Assembly: GCA_963663135.2 (NCBI GenBank) | Contig: CAXXRM010000002.1 | Location: 248,001 to 312,000, forward strand | DNA length: 64,000 nt | Reading direction: 5' to 3' | DNA from: Io17-Chloro-G2 sp963663135 | GTDB taxonomy: Bacteria > Chloroflexota > Dehalococcoidia > Lucifugimonadales > UBA3495 | In this document: in pieces, positions 44,803-54,059 of the stretch | How the letters are laid out: every line of letters starts with the position of its first letter | How positions within the stretch are numbered: the stretch's first letter is position 1 | Notes under the pieces: generated by a model | Seen by the model: only the letters and a program-made list of their open reading frames with translations | Told to the model about the DNA's origin: nothing | Databases searched by the model: none | Position numbers and translations under genes: made by a program

Positions 44803-45078
44803 TCATGACGCGGGCACCAGGGGTCTAACCTCCGCCTGGAAGCGCTCCATGGTCCGGAACTTGTCGGCAAAGGACTCGCCGGGTATCTCTAAATCGGGAT
44901 TGCCCAGATCAAACTGATTCCTCCAACCATGTGACCCTGTGGGATGGCTCGAACTATAAAAGGGCAGCCTGAGGGCGTCAACTGCATCCGATTCACTCAA
45001 CTGACCCACTCCCATAGGGTAACCACCCCCCTGACGAGCGTAAAAGTCTAGAATTGCCTGCCCCTGCCCAAGCGTCTC
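44803..45078 (-). pseudogene. C-terminal gene fragment of unknown family, cut by IS1380
   Basis: The frame RETLGQGQAILDFYARQGGG ... YSSSHPTGSHGWRNQFDLG ... RPLVPAS is open back to a stop created at the IS1380 inner end (45099). It lacks a start and must be the tail of a longer gene present when the IS first landed beside it. Confidence 0.45.
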
Positions 45079-45098
45079 CCTCGGGGTGGTCTATTTAC

Positions 45099-46636
45099 CC
45101 CGGACTACCCCATAACTGTCCGAAATACCTGTGCTCTCAAAGCAGGCTAGCCAGGTGCCAGCCGAAGCCGGCTGATCCGTTCTAGTATCCCGGTCAGCAT
45201 TTCCCTGGTTACCAGCACCTCGGCAAGCTGAAACACCAGCCTCCTTGCGTGGCGTACCAGTCGCCCACCCGTCTTGATCAGCCTGGTCTGAAGACTGGTC
45301 AGAGTCCAGTGCTTCATATCCTCCGGCAACACCAGCCTTCTCATAAAGTTGCCCAGGTTGTAAGTCAGGACGAACAGCCATAGTCTCACCTGGTTGGCCA
45401 CGAACTTGTGGCAGGAAAGCCGGGTCCAGTTCAGGGCGTACTTGCCCTCCTTGATCCACTGCTCCGCCGTGCCACGGCCATTGTAAAAGCGGACTATTCC
45501 TTTGGGTGGATAGCTCAGGTTGGTCACGATGAAACCAACCCTGGGAAATAGCTCCCCCTGATGCCACTCTACTTTAGCCACCACTCGCCTGGGCAAGTGC
45601 CAACTCTGGGCCTGATAGGCAAAGTCATGGTAGGAGACGATAGGCTCCCGGGATGGCCATTCGGTAGGACGCTCCAGCAAGGGTTGGATCTGCTCCTGAA
45701 TTACCTGATTGGCGGGAAGCCGGATGGCGTACCCGATCTTTCCTTGTTCCAGATACTCGTATGGCTCCGGCTTGGCAAAAGCAGCGTCACCCCGGAACAG
45801 CAACCGCAGTCCTTTCTTCTGGTATCCTTTCACCACCGGCTCAAGGAGTTCCTGCCAGCCATCGGCACTATGCACGTTTCCGGGTCGTAGCGTCGCTCCT
45901 TCGCAATCCCCAAACTGGTTGAACAGAAAGAGGGGATGATAGCAGACACACTCGAAGTGCCCGTTGTAGGCGGCTCCTTCCTGCTGACCATGCACTGGAC
46001 TCTCCGAACTGTCCATGTCCAGAATCACTCGCCGGTGTGGAGTGTGAGCCATGGCCAGCTCCACCCACTGGGGATTCATCAGGGCCAGCCCCTTTAGGTT
46101 GTCCTCTTGAGTCAGAGTCTCCGTCTCAAAACGGCTCATGGTGTTGGTTCTGGCGGCGTTGCGGTCTGAGCCTTGCCAGCCCACGACAACTCTCATGGCT
46201 GGGTCTTGGGAAAGACGTTCTGCATCGTTGGTATCATCGTAGCCGGCCAAGCGGCTGTAGATGGACTGGCGGAGCAGAGGGACCAGGTGGTGTCGGATGT
46301 TGCGGCCGGTACGGCTTTCCTGGAGATAGTCGGAGGCTATGGGGGTAAGGTCCAGGGCGTCATCCAGTTCTCGGAATGCCAGCAGTCCGGCGTCGGAGGT
46401 GATGGTGGCACCATGTAACTCCAGCCGGATTTGGGGATTGAATTGGAGCCGAAGAGAGGCCTTTTCGCGGTCACCCATCGGGTGCCTCCAATGTCGGTAC
46501 GCAAGTTATCTGAAATAGCCAACTTATTGCATGTATTATATTTGAAATACGGCTAAGAGATTCATGTAACGACTAGAAAAGCAAGAAAGTTGCCTATTTA
46601 CCGCATCACTTGTTTGAGCCAAATGGGGAATACGGG
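45099..46636 (-). mobile_element. IS1380-family insertion sequence
   Basis: About 1.54 kb. Ends: CCCGGACTACCCCAT at 45099 and, inward from 46636, C C C G T A T T C C C C A T. Only the right end is bordered by the CTTAG repeat; the inner end passes into foreign sequence, as if it was bypassed at transposition. Confidence 0.6.
45147..46478 (-). CDS. IS1380-family transposase
   Basis: 443 residues. RRVILDMDSSESPVHGQQEG (first Asp with the family's HGxQEGAxYNGHF), RLLFRGDAAFAKPEPYEYLE (second Asp) and YNGRGTAEQWIKEGKYALNW (Glu) form the DDE triad of the IS1380 group. The frame is intact. It reads away from the NYN 3' part and toward the captured genes. Confidence 0.92.
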   Translation of the reverse strand: MGDREKASLRLQFNPQIRLELHGATITSDAGLLAFRELDDALDLTPIASDYLQESRTGRNIRHHLVPLLRQSIYSRLAGYDDTNDAERLSQDPAMRVVVGWQGSDRNAARTNTMSRFETETLTQEDNLKGLALMNPQWVELAMAHTPHRRVILDMDSSESPVHGQQEGAAYNGHFECVCYHPLFLFNQFGDCEGATLRPGNVHSADGWQELLEPVVKGYQKKGLRLLFRGDAAFAKPEPYEYLEQGKIGYAIRLPANQVIQEQIQPLLERPTEWPSREPIVSYHDFAYQAQSWHLPRRVVAKVEWHQGELFPRVGFIVTNLSYPPKGIVRFYNGRGTAEQWIKEGKYALNWTRLSCHKFVANQVRLWLFVLTYNLGNFMRRLVLPEDMKHWTLTSLQTRLIKTGGRLVRHARRLVFQLAEVLVTREMLTGILERISRLRLAPG

Positions 46637-46641
46637 CTTAG

Positions 46642-46880
46642 TACAAGCCACTCATGAACAGAGATATGACGTTGCGATCATTGTGAGCCAGGATTCCGAC
46701 CTGGCTCCGGCAGTCGTGTTGGCCCGACGAGTGGCGCAAAGCCAACAAAGGACGGTCTATTTTGATTCTGCCATCCCACAGGTGCCCGGCACGCGCTTAT
46801 TCGGGATCAATGGGACTACTCTTATCCCCATTGATAAGGCGACCTATGATAACTGCCTCGATCTAAAGGACTACCAGTAG
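46642..46880 (+). pseudogene. NYN-domain protein, 3' part
   Basis: TACAAGCC... continues the gene started at 43068: QATHEQRYDVAIIVSQDSDL, APAVVLARRVAQ and RLFGINGTTLIPI carry the remaining NYN acidic site (SQDSD). The DNA before CTTAG in this frame (from 46590) belongs to the IS1380 end. Confidence 0.85.
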
Positions 46881-46913
46881 CCTAAGCGAGTCGGCATTGA
46901 CCAAGTGGGCAAC

Positions 46914-47240
46914 CGGGTGAGGTGGACCCGGAAAACTGGACAAGTGGCTAAGCGAGGGTCCTGCTCATCGACCAACAGGGCCAACACCTCTACCAAGGCC
47001 AACCCGGTTGCCAGGGGTTCCTGGTGGCCATCCATAATGGCTCCCATAACTGCCGGACATGCGTCCTACCACCCAGCGCCGGGGGCATGAATCACGACAC
47101 CGACGCCAGACTACCCGACGGGTCCGGCGCCATGTCCAGGTAAAACAGCGCGGTCCGGATTTGCCAGGATAAAGCCCCAATTCTCGATTCGATCCCCCTG
47201 GAAGTCATAGGGTATTTCCTGATGGCTTTGCTCGCCGGTT
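46914..47240 (-). pseudogene. Recombinase-linked repeat segment with tyrosine recombinase tail
   Basis: 46914-47091 matches 33311-33488 (GAGGTGGACCCGGAAAACTG at its start). 47092-47240 in the minus frame reads GALSWQIRTALFYLDMAPDP then SGSLASVS, the degraded end of the tyrosine recombinase seen at 49659. Catalytic His-Leu-Arg is already lost. Confidence 0.65.
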
Positions 47241-47342
47241 GCCACAGCTCGAAGTAGAGATTGGGGCCGGCATTCCTCAAATCCTCGTTGCTGGCCTCCA
47301 TCCGTAACATCCCTACCGCGGTTCCGGCCTACGGTTCACTTT

Positions 47343-47585
47343 GTGGATGGCCGGAGGTTTCGGGGGATATATTTCAACGGCGCCATGGACGGGCAGCCGC
47401 CATACTTCTACTTCACAATCAACCCCAGGCTGGCCCGGTTGTCTCTGCCTCTGACCCTCTGGCAGGAGATCCCGGCAGAACGCGTCCCTGCCCTGGACCG
47501 GGACAAGCAAAACCTCTATCCCCGTCCCGGACGCGAAAGGGAGTGTCTGACGTCTCTATTTCACCCGGGCTTGGCCGAGTCGTAA
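47343..47585 (+). CDS. Doubtful hypothetical protein
   Basis: 80 residues from GTG 47343: VDGRRFRGIYFNGAMDGQPP, YFYFTINPRLARLSLPLTLW. Protein-like composition but no ribosome site and no family. May be a fragment because the frame is open upstream. Confidence 0.25.
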   Translation: MDGRRFRGIYFNGAMDGQPPYFYFTINPRLARLSLPLTLWQEIPAERVPALDRDKQNLYPRPGRERECLTSLFHPGLAES

Positions 47586-47730
47586 CAAACGGAGTTTCAA
47601 TTCACCAGAGAATTAACCGATGGCCGGGATCGTCTCCACCCACGTCGCAGAAGGCCCACAAACGCCCGTTTGTTGAACACCACGCGCCTCAATGACGCCG
47701 GCGTGGGCCGGCCGCAGGAGTTCCATCACC

Positions 47731-48321
47731 ATGCTCTCCGTGACCTACGGATACGCCCGGGTCAGCAAAGCCGACGATGAGGCCAGGAACCTGGAAACCC
47801 AACTGGGGATTCTGGCCGACCACGGGATTCGGGAAGACCTGATTTTCTCCGACGTGGCCAGCGGCCGAACCATGGATCGAACCGGCTGGATGGAACTGAT
47901 GTCCCGGGTCCAACCCGGGGATACCATCGGGGTCGCATTCCTCGACCGGTTCTCCCGGAACTTCGAGGAGGGCGTGCGGATCCAGGCGGAGTTGACCGGG
48001 CGCGACATCGGCATCGTCGCGGTCCGGGAGAACATCGACACCACTGACGGCAGCGCCGCAGCGAAGTTCTTCAGGCGGTCAATGGTGGCCCAGGGAGCCT
48101 ACCAGGTGGACTCGGCCAGCGAACGGATCAAGCTGGGGTTGGAGCGAGCTCGGGGCAACGGGAAGAAAGTTGGGCGCCCACCAGCTTTGACCCCAGACCA
48201 GGTTGAGCAGTGCCGGAGGATGGCCGACGAGGGCGCAGGCCTGCGGCAGATAGCCCGGGTGATGACCTGCTCGCCGGCAACGGTGAAGAGGGCCCTGGCC
48301 GCCCCCCATCTGGAGACATGA
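47731..48321 (+). CDS. Serine recombinase (resolvase), intact copy
   Basis: 196 residues from ATG 47731, caggag upstream. Catalytic Ser in YGYARVSKADDE, IGVAFLDRFSRNFEEGV, GRPPALTPDQVEQC and an HTH end (LRQIARVMTCSPATVKRAL). About 700 bp including flanks recur at 54390-55098, and a decayed third copy is at 48870. Confidence 0.92.
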   Translation: MLSVTYGYARVSKADDEARNLETQLGILADHGIREDLIFSDVASGRTMDRTGWMELMSRVQPGDTIGVAFLDRFSRNFEEGVRIQAELTGRDIGIVAVRENIDTTDGSAAAKFFRRSMVAQGAYQVDSASERIKLGLERARGNGKKVGRPPALTPDQVEQCRRMADEGAGLRQIARVMTCSPATVKRALAAPHLET

Positions 48322-48542
48322 GCACCAGCTCGAGAGTGGCCCGGATGCGTGGCGAAAAGCCTATCTAAATAATATCTTTAGGTCTCATACTAATTTCTCA
48401 CTCCTGTCAGCGCACCGTGATATGCAACCACCAGTGGGGCCGACCATCCCCGTTAACATCCGGGCAACGCCCCCGAATTCACAGGGATTTACGCTCACGG
48501 GCAACGTTCCAGCACAATCCATCACCAAAAGGAGAGCGAACA

Positions 48543-48773
48543 ATGTCTCATCCAGTGGTACGGAAAACCGCCATCACGGTCGCCCTGGTCTGGTTCACGG
48601 TATTTCTACTGGTAGCAATCCAATCCGTGCTGAACGTCACGATAGCCGGTGTGGCGCCTGAAGCCGTACGTCTCACACTCGCGATGACGTTCCCATTCAC
48701 CGTCGGAATATCCATCGTCATCGTGGGAATCGCATACCTGGCCACGCGGCGCCAGCCCAGAACAGAACACTGA
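48543..48773 (+). CDS. Small two-span membrane protein
   Basis: 76 residues, aaggag before ATG 48543. Two hydrophobic helices (ITVALVWFTVFLLVAIQSVL; FPFTVGISIVIVGIAYLA) with a short basic tail. Unknown role. Confidence 0.6.
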   Translation: MSHPVVRKTAITVALVWFTVFLLVAIQSVLNVTIAGVAPEAVRLTLAMTFPFTVGISIVIVGIAYLATRRQPRTEH

Positions 48774-48869
48774 AACCCACCATCACAAACGTCTATCCTG
48801 ATGGAATCAGGCCCAACAGGCGGTTAGGAAATTCCCAAGCCAACTGGTCGGCGGGGTAAACAGCAACTA

Positions 48870-49415
48870 CGGACATGCTGCCTCAGCGGGGATTCTGGCC
48901 GGCTACGGCATTCGGGAAGGCCTGATTTTCTCCGACGTCGCCAGCGGTCGGCCCATGGCCCGGACCGACTGGATGGACCTGATGTCCCGGGCCCAACCCG
49001 GCGACACCATCGTGGTGGCATTCCTGGACCGGTTCAGCCGGAACTTTGAGGAAGGGGCCGCATTCAGGCAGAGCCGACCGGGCGCTATATTGGCATCGTC
49101 GCGGTCCGGGAGAACATTAACACCAGCGACGACAGTGCCGCGGCGAAGTACTTTCAGCGCTCAATGCTGGCCCCAGGCGCCTGCCAGGTGGACTCCGCCA
49201 GTGAACGGATCAAGTTGGGGTTGGACCGGGCCAGGGCCGGCGGGAAACGTGTTGGACGACCACCGGCATTGACCCCGGAACAGATTGAGCAATGCCGTCG
49301 GATGGCTCAAGAGGGTTCTGGGTTGCGCCACATCGCCCGGGTGATGCAGTGCTCGCCGGCAACGGTAAAGAAGGCCTTGGACGCTGGCGCATGTAGTCCG
49401 GGCGATGACCCGTAG
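48870..49415 (+). pseudogene. Serine recombinase, truncated and frameshifted copy
   Basis: Begins without a start at a position matching LGILADHGIRE, keeps DWMDLMSRAQPGDTIVVAFL and DRFSRNFEEG, shifts frame near 49055, and resumes DSASERIKLGLDRARAGGKR and HTH LRHIARVMQCSPATVKKAL. About 75-80 percent alike to 47731 by eye. Confidence 0.85.
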
Positions 49416-49426
49416 AGTGGTTGATC

Positions 49427-49688
49427 GCCCTAGTTGTAGGCAAACCACCCGTCTATTGGCTTGAAGTTCTGGGGCTTCGCCATCCCCGAATCTGTCGGCA
49501 AATCCGTCCCGATAGGCCCGGGGGACTCCCGGACCCGGCCCGAGGTGTTCCACGAAACCATGAATGCTCCGGGGGAGGAATCGAAGGAAAGGAGAAATTC
49601 ACCGGAACGAGTGCTGGTATCGTTACTAGGAGCACACGGACTCTCGCTTGACTCACCCTCAATCCTGTCCAACTAGTAGGATCCACCT
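49427..49688. repeat. ~260-bp direct repeat, partner at 58735-58999
   Basis: The two segments match along their length (shared GGCTTCGCCATCCCCGAATC, GACTCCCGGACC, ACTCTCGCTTGAC). Both strands stay open. The minus frame MAKPQNFKPIDGWFAYN / MAKPQSFKPEDGWFVYN is well kept, so a small gene may lie here. Confidence 0.75.
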
Positions 49689-50294
49689 CAGACTCCCCGA
49701 CGGGTCCGGCGCCAACTCCAAGTAGACCAATGTGGTCTGAATCCGGCCGTGTCCCAACCATGCGCTCAGGTAATTCAACGGAATCCCATGGAGCAGCATG
49801 TGCCGTGCAAAGCTGTGCCTCAGCGTGTGGGTCCCAACACTCCGGCCTTGGGGAATTTGGCCAGCCTCAGTGGCCCGAAGGACCGCTTGCTGCACCCACC
49901 TCCAGACCGTTACTCGGGACACATCGATCAACCTGCCCTGCCCAACGGTCCCGAAGCTGGTGGCGGCGGTCAGGGCCATCTGCAGTTCCGGATGGACCGG
50001 GACCGCCCGGGCCTTTCGTCCCTTGCCCTGACGGACTACCAGGGTGGGTCGGTCCGAATCGAGGTGCAGGTCCCGAGCTTCGAGGGCCTCGGACACCCGG
50101 AGTCCGGCGCGCCACTGCTCCAGCATGATCAGCCTGGCCCTGGGGTTGGGGGCGGCGGTGATGAGGGCGTTGACCTCGGCCATCTCCAGGTACTCCGGGA
50201 GCTTGTAACCGTTCTCCCGGGACAATTGTTGCAATTTACCCCCTTTGGGATTGATTCCTCGGGGGCGCCTCGTGCTCAGCGTCGTGGTGCTCAT
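49659..50294 (-). CDS. Tyrosine recombinase/integrase
   Basis: 211 residues with all catalytic elements: Arg in WRAGLRVSEALEAR, Lys in VRQGKGRKARAVP, THTLRHSFARHML (His-x-x-Arg), WLGHGRIQTT and Tyr in TLVYLELAPDP. It lacks an N-terminal core-binding domain, so it is a minimal catalytic type. Remnants of the same gene are at 33489, 47092 and 57646. GGTCCAAGTGCAAC precedes the start here and at 57784. Confidence 0.88.
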   Translation of the reverse strand: MSTTTLSTRRPRGINPKGGKLQQLSRENGYKLPEYLEMAEVNALITAAPNPRARLIMLEQWRAGLRVSEALEARDLHLDSDRPTLVVRQGKGRKARAVPVHPELQMALTAATSFGTVGQGRLIDVSRVTVWRWVQQAVLRATEAGQIPQGRSVGTHTLRHSFARHMLLHGIPLNYLSAWLGHGRIQTTLVYLELAPDPSGSLRWILLVGQD

Positions 50295-50321
50295 GGGTCC
50301 AAGTGCAACGAAAGCGTTACC

Positions 50322-51140
50322 TTAATTGTTCTTTCCGTGGGATGTCGTTGCCGGACTATTTCGTTTCCACGACTCCCTGACCACATCCACCCTGTCCAGC
50401 AACTTGCGCAGGTCTTTTTCCACCATCTCTCTGTGGTTCATGACGCTTGATAAGGGGAGATCTGTAGGCAGGTCTTGCCTTGCCAGGCTGTACTGGCTGT
50501 AGACGTCCCCTTCGATGGTTGGGCGGAAATCGAATTCCGGGTCAGCACGGGCTGCGAGATCAATCAGCATGTCGACATCCTCAATGTTCGGGCACCATTC
50601 TCCCTGGGCATAGACGACTGCCTTTAGCGCATTTCTTATTGCTAGGAAAGCCTGAACCCCCACTTCGTGGTCGGTTGATTCACCTTTCAGTTGACGATCC
50701 AAAAAAAGTTTGACGTGATTCTTCGCCCACCTCATGTGGTGGGAGGTTTGGGCGCGCCGGGACCAAGTACCGTAGTCTGTGGAACTATTGGAGAGGATTA
50801 TTCCGTGGTCAATGGCCTGTGCCGCCACACCGTTCACGCCGACTTTCCTATTCTCGAACTCTTCGAGAGGCATCCACAGCACTTGCACCGGGACCCAATA
50901 GCCCCGGTAGAGGGACGCCGACAAGGACTGGGCGCGCAGTTTTACTCTCTGGTCCTGCTCCTCAGTCGGAGGTTGGTCCTGCACCATCAGGATATCCACG
51001 TCGGAACGGCCAGGGGCGTAGTCGCCCCGAGCCCTGGACCCGAATAGTACGGTTAGTGTAGGGTTTTCGGACCCGTGCAGTTGTTGGGCAATCCGGAGGG
51101 CTTGCGGGTCAGGGTTGCAGAAGGTCGTGAGAGCAGGCAT
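50322..51140 (-). CDS. MNT-HEPN fusion protein (nucleotidyltransferase plus HEPN)
   Basis: 272 residues. Residues 30-50 carry LFGSRARGDYAPGRSDVDIL, the GS-x10-DxD motif of minimal nucleotidyltransferases. The C-terminal part (HHMRWAKNHVKLFLDRQLKG ... RNALKAVVYAQGEWCPNIED) has the helical HEPN pattern. Separate MNT and HEPN genes form toxin-antitoxin pairs; here they are one chain, so activity could be regulatory. The RxxxxH RNase motif is not clear. Confidence 0.78.
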   Translation of the reverse strand: MPALTTFCNPDPQALRIAQQLHGSENPTLTVLFGSRARGDYAPGRSDVDILMVQDQPPTEEQDQRVKLRAQSLSASLYRGYWVPVQVLWMPLEEFENRKVGVNGVAAQAIDHGIILSNSSTDYGTWSRRAQTSHHMRWAKNHVKLFLDRQLKGESTDHEVGVQAFLAIRNALKAVVYAQGEWCPNIEDVDMLIDLAARADPEFDFRPTIEGDVYSQYSLARQDLPTDLPLSSVMNHREMVEKDLRKLLDRVDVVRESWKRNSPATTSHGKNN

Positions 51141-51267
51141 GTGGTCTTTCTACTCCGCTTCTGTGGTTCGGTCGGTTGCAAGTCATCCGTTGATTCACGC
51201 GCCAGGGTGTGTCGGACTCCGTCATACCGTATCCCTTCTCGTTGGTTCGTTCCTCAAACCAGGCCTT

Positions 51268-51819
51268 CTACAGCCTCTTCACCCAGTCGTGATGGCCACC
51301 CGCCAGTTGCACATACCGCTCAGTCTCCGCCAGGGAGTGGTGTCCCAACCACTGCTGGAGCACCGGCGTGGGGACCCCGTTGAGGATGGCGTTCCGCCCG
51401 TAGGTGTGCCGGAGGGCATGGGGGTGGGCCCGTGCGGGGTCTAATCCCGCTGAGACGGCCGCTTCCTTCATGGACTTGCTGACCCACTGCCGGCTGACGT
51501 CAAAGAGCGACCTGGCTCTGTCCTTCGCGTGGACCGACGCCAGGTCTCCGAGGCTCTCCACCAGGTCATGGGGTATGGGAACCTCTCGCCCCTTCTTGCT
51601 CTTGTTCCCCGTCACCTCGGGCCTGAGGGAGATGATCGGGGGGTCCTGGTTAAACCGGAGGTCAGCTGCCCGGAGGGAGAGGCACTCCCCGACCCGCAGA
51701 CCGGTCCGAAGCATTACCCTCATGGCCATGCGCACCTGGTAGGAAGGGGCCGCGGCCACCAGTTCCCGGGCTTCCTCGGGGGTGAAATAATCGGGGAGAG
51801 CTTGGGGTTTTCTCGCCAT
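51268..51819 (-). CDS. Tyrosine recombinase, second type
   Basis: About 183 residues (start 51819 or 51831). Arg in MLRTGLRVGECLSLRA, HPHALRHTYGRNAILNG, QQWLGHHSLAETERYVQL with catalytic Tyr. Distinct from the one at 49659. Its N-terminal region and upstream flank recur as a remnant at 61957-62040. Confidence 0.85.
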   Translation of the reverse strand: MARKPQALPDYFTPEEARELVAAAPSYQVRMAMRVMLRTGLRVGECLSLRAADLRFNQDPPIISLRPEVTGNKSKKGREVPIPHDLVESLGDLASVHAKDRARSLFDVSRQWVSKSMKEAAVSAGLDPARAHPHALRHTYGRNAILNGVPTPVLQQWLGHHSLAETERYVQLAGGHHDWVKRL

Positions 51820-51920
51820 ACCACCACCCATCTGCGGGGATTTCCGCAACCAAGTCTACCGGCCGGGGGCGTCCAGGAGCAATGGCCCGAGCGTCACCCG
51901 GAGGCCCGGAGAGGCGGTTA

Positions 51921-51947
51921 GTTGCGGAATACCCCCATTTCCGCAAC
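51921..51947. promoter_or_regulatory. Inverted repeat next to the recombinase, candidate core/attachment site
   Basis: GTTGCGGAA, 9-nt spacer, TTCCGCAAC. The half-site TTCCGCAACC also occurs at 51841 and 62025, followed by AAGTCTACC or AAATCTACC. Spacing suits tyrosine recombinase arms. Confidence 0.45.
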
Positions 51948-52148
51948 CTGCGTCAGTCAAGGTTTTCGGTCACATGTCGAAACGGTTGGGAAAGCACGTC
52001 CACCCGGTCCAGAGGCGGGTTGAGAGGGTTGACTGCCAGGGTTCAGGATGACCACTCCCCACACCACGCTGAGGGGGTGGCCGCATCGGGGGTGGTTTTT
52101 TCTGGAACCGGCGATCCCCAAAGAGATTGAGGGTGTCTGGTTCTCGAC

Positions 52149-52628
52149 TTGGCCGGAGCGGCCCTGACTCCGTCGGCCATTCAAGAACTGGTTCTGCCAC
52201 TCGCCCAGCGCATCCAAGGTGGAGAATACGGAACAGTCCGCCTTGTCGTCAGCACCACTGATCCTGGCGTCAAGGACTTCGTCGAATACATGGCACACGT
52301 ACATCAACTCCCGGTTTATGTGTGCCAATCGCCTTTAGACCTCGGGCGAAGCATTCCCGTTGGGATCTTAACCCATGCGGAAAGCGGAACCTTGGACGGC
52401 ATCTTCGAATTGGGTGGGTACGTAACGGCGTCCCAATTGGCTGAGGCAGAAAATATAAAGCCCAACGCCGCGAAGAACAGACTGGTGAATCTGGACCGAG
52501 CGGGCTATCTCATGCGGACACAGCGAAGCCGACGCGAAGGTGACGTATACTTCGAACCTCGGTCCGCAACCGCATGGTCCGCCCTTTACGAGCCGCAATT
52601 AACTGCCGGCAGCGACACCGGCATTTAG
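52149..52628 (+). CDS. Hypothetical protein with C-terminal winged helix
   Basis: 159 residues from TTG 52149 (no good site; an in-frame stop lies 7 codons upstream). N-terminal alpha/beta part (RLVVSTTDPGVKDFVEYMAH), then a helix-turn-helix (YVTASQLAEAENIKPNAAKN then RLVNLDRAGYLMRTQ). Possibly a regulator; family not recognised. Confidence 0.55.
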   Translation: MAGAALTPSAIQELVLPLAQRIQGGEYGTVRLVVSTTDPGVKDFVEYMAHVHQLPVYVCQSPLDLGRSIPVGILTHAESGTLDGIFELGGYVTASQLAEAENIKPNAAKNRLVNLDRAGYLMRTQRSRREGDVYFEPRSATAWSALYEPQLTAGSDTGI

Positions 52629-53019
52629 TCGAATGTAGCGATGCCTTCCTTCGCAGTCACGGACCCACGGACCTACAAATACGGCTTGAAAGCCCGGTGA
52701 CGTTTGAAACGTAGACCAAAGGGGGATTCCTAATTCCCCGGTAGTTGGCCCGGTCCCCACTCCCGGCCCTGGCCAACTTCGAAGGGTTCTGGGAGGGCTG
52801 GCCGCCGGGGAGTTCTGCGACGTCGAGCGCCGCCACCATGGGAACATCTGTAGGCTTAGACCGGCCGACCGTCGGTGTCTTCCTGTGGGCCTGGTCGATC
52901 CGACGGAATCGGGCGCTCCCAGAGGCGATTTAAGGGGCTTGTCTGGGTCGGCAGGTGGTCCCCAACCCCACCCCCCAACCGCGCGACCTCTTGGACTGCC
53001 AGCGCTGGTTGCCGTGGTT
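52629..53019. other. Stretch without supported gene
   Basis: Several open frames overlap on both strands, but none has a start site or a family look. Confidence 0.4.
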
Positions 53020-53098
53020 ACAACCTGCCTGGGTTCTGGCGGCCGTCCTCGAGGTCAGCCAGTCCACCGTGAAGCGGGCGTTACTCGAGTCGGATTGA
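53020..53098 (+). pseudogene. Helix-turn-helix tail of a decayed resolvase
   Basis: WVLAAVLEVSQSTVKRALLE then SD-stop is the last 22 residues of a serine recombinase, like ARVMTCSPATVKRALAA at 47731. Nothing else of the gene is recognisable. Confidence 0.5.
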
Positions 53099-53221
53099 CG
53101 GCCAACTTGTTACTGATTACGTCCGTAGTACATTCCCGACGGCTCAGGGGAGTATACCCTCCAAGGGTGGCAAGTTAGGCGCACTCTAGACCTGCCGCGA
53201 AAGGGCTAGGTTGTCTCACAA

Positions 53222-53407
53222 CTACTCAGCGCTGCCGGGTGGCGCACCTCCGCTCTTGTCCTGGCTCGGTTGAGGATCAGGCTGTGGGGTGGGAGGCTCC
53301 GTTGCCGGAACCCGGGCGCTGTCCAGGGTTATCGAGGCTTGCACCCCTCTCTTTTCGGCTGCTCCCCCTTCTCCGGCTGGGTGTTCTACTGGATATCTGA
53401 TTCCCAT
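53222..53407 (-). CDS. Small Pro-rich hypothetical protein
   Basis: 61 residues from ATG 53407, with ttgagg 6 nt upstream and directly after the membrane gene. N-terminal MGIRYPVEHPAGEGGAAEKR, then a Pro/Gln tail. Weak support. Confidence 0.3.
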   Translation of the reverse strand: MGIRYPVEHPAGEGGAAEKRGVQASITLDSARVPATEPPTPQPDPQPSQDKSGGAPPGSAE

Positions 53408-53415
53408 CTCGCACC

Positions 53416-53970
53416 TCAATTCAGGTCGTGGGTGCATCTGGCTACCCACACTTCCGGCGACGTTGTCCGCAACATGGCCTCTATGTCGATCGCTGTGATC
53501 CAGTCTGGGATTGCCAGGCTCATTATCACCGTGTTCGACTCTCCAGGATCCAAATAAATTCTAGCATCTTTTTGGGTCAGTTCGTGATTCACGTTCCATG
53601 GGAACTCTACCGGAGGACCCGTAACGTCGTGGTAGGCCTCATATTCACGCACCTTGGCATCCACGGCCTCATCCGTATAGGGTGCCAGGACCCGGACTCT
53701 CCAGATCATTTCAGTGCATCTCGTGACCACTCTGGACGTGTTCGTAACGATGGCCACGACGCTGAGCGCTTTGTATCGGGGACTGGACCGGCGGCTCGTT
53801 ATATCCAGCTCTATCTTGACGTGCGGCTGGCCCAGCCGGAACACCCTGAATCGCCAGACGGCCGCCACGGCAGTGGCCACCAAAACCACCGACGATACCA
53901 CGTAGAACGAAGTTTCAGCCCAAGATGGAAACCCCGCCTTGAGAAGGTAGAAGGTCAGATCAATATCCAC
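53416..53970 (-). CDS. Single-span membrane-anchored protein, unknown family
   Basis: 184 residues from GTG 53970. One N-terminal membrane helix (ETSFYVVSSVVLVATAVAAV), then a cytosolic beta-rich domain (HVKIELDITSRRSSPRYKAL ... IYLDPGESNTVIMSLAIPDW). Its start overlaps a possible 34-residue membrane peptide. Confidence 0.5.
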   Translation of the reverse strand: MDIDLTFYLLKAGFPSWAETSFYVVSSVVLVATAVAAVWRFRVFRLGQPHVKIELDITSRRSSPRYKALSVVAIVTNTSRVVTRCTEMIWRVRVLAPYTDEAVDAKVREYEAYHDVTGPPVEFPWNVNHELTQKDARIYLDPGESNTVIMSLAIPDWITAIDIEAMLRTTSPEVWVARCTHDLN

Positions 53971-54059
53971 AGGGCCCCGCTAATGACGAGAATCGCTGTG
54001 ACAATGAAGGCGACCCATTCCTGCTTGGTCACCCGCCCTCGAGTGGTTTTCTTGTCCAA
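53955..54059 (-). CDS. Possible 34-residue membrane peptide
   Basis: TTG 54059: LDKKTTRGRVTKQEW then VAFIVTAILVISGALWILI. A basic head and one hydrophobic helix. Ends inside the start of 53970, suggesting coupling. Confidence 0.3.
   Translation of the reverse strand: MDKKTTRGRVTKQEWVAFIVTAILVISGALWILI

Larger units (their letters stand above)
43399..46636. mobile_element. 3.24-kb insertion block: IS1380-type transposition unit with captured genes
   Basis: Flanked by 5-bp direct repeats CTTAG (43394-43398 and 46637-46641); removing the block plus one repeat rejoins the NYN frame. The right end reads inward C C C G T A T T C C C C A T, matching the inner IS1380 end at 45099 (12 of 15 with one gap). 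The left end CCCACATCACCGAGAT lies inside a CaiB gene and is only weakly similar. Captured cargo: CaiB tail, ABM-like gene, cupin and a fragment. Confidence 0.65.
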
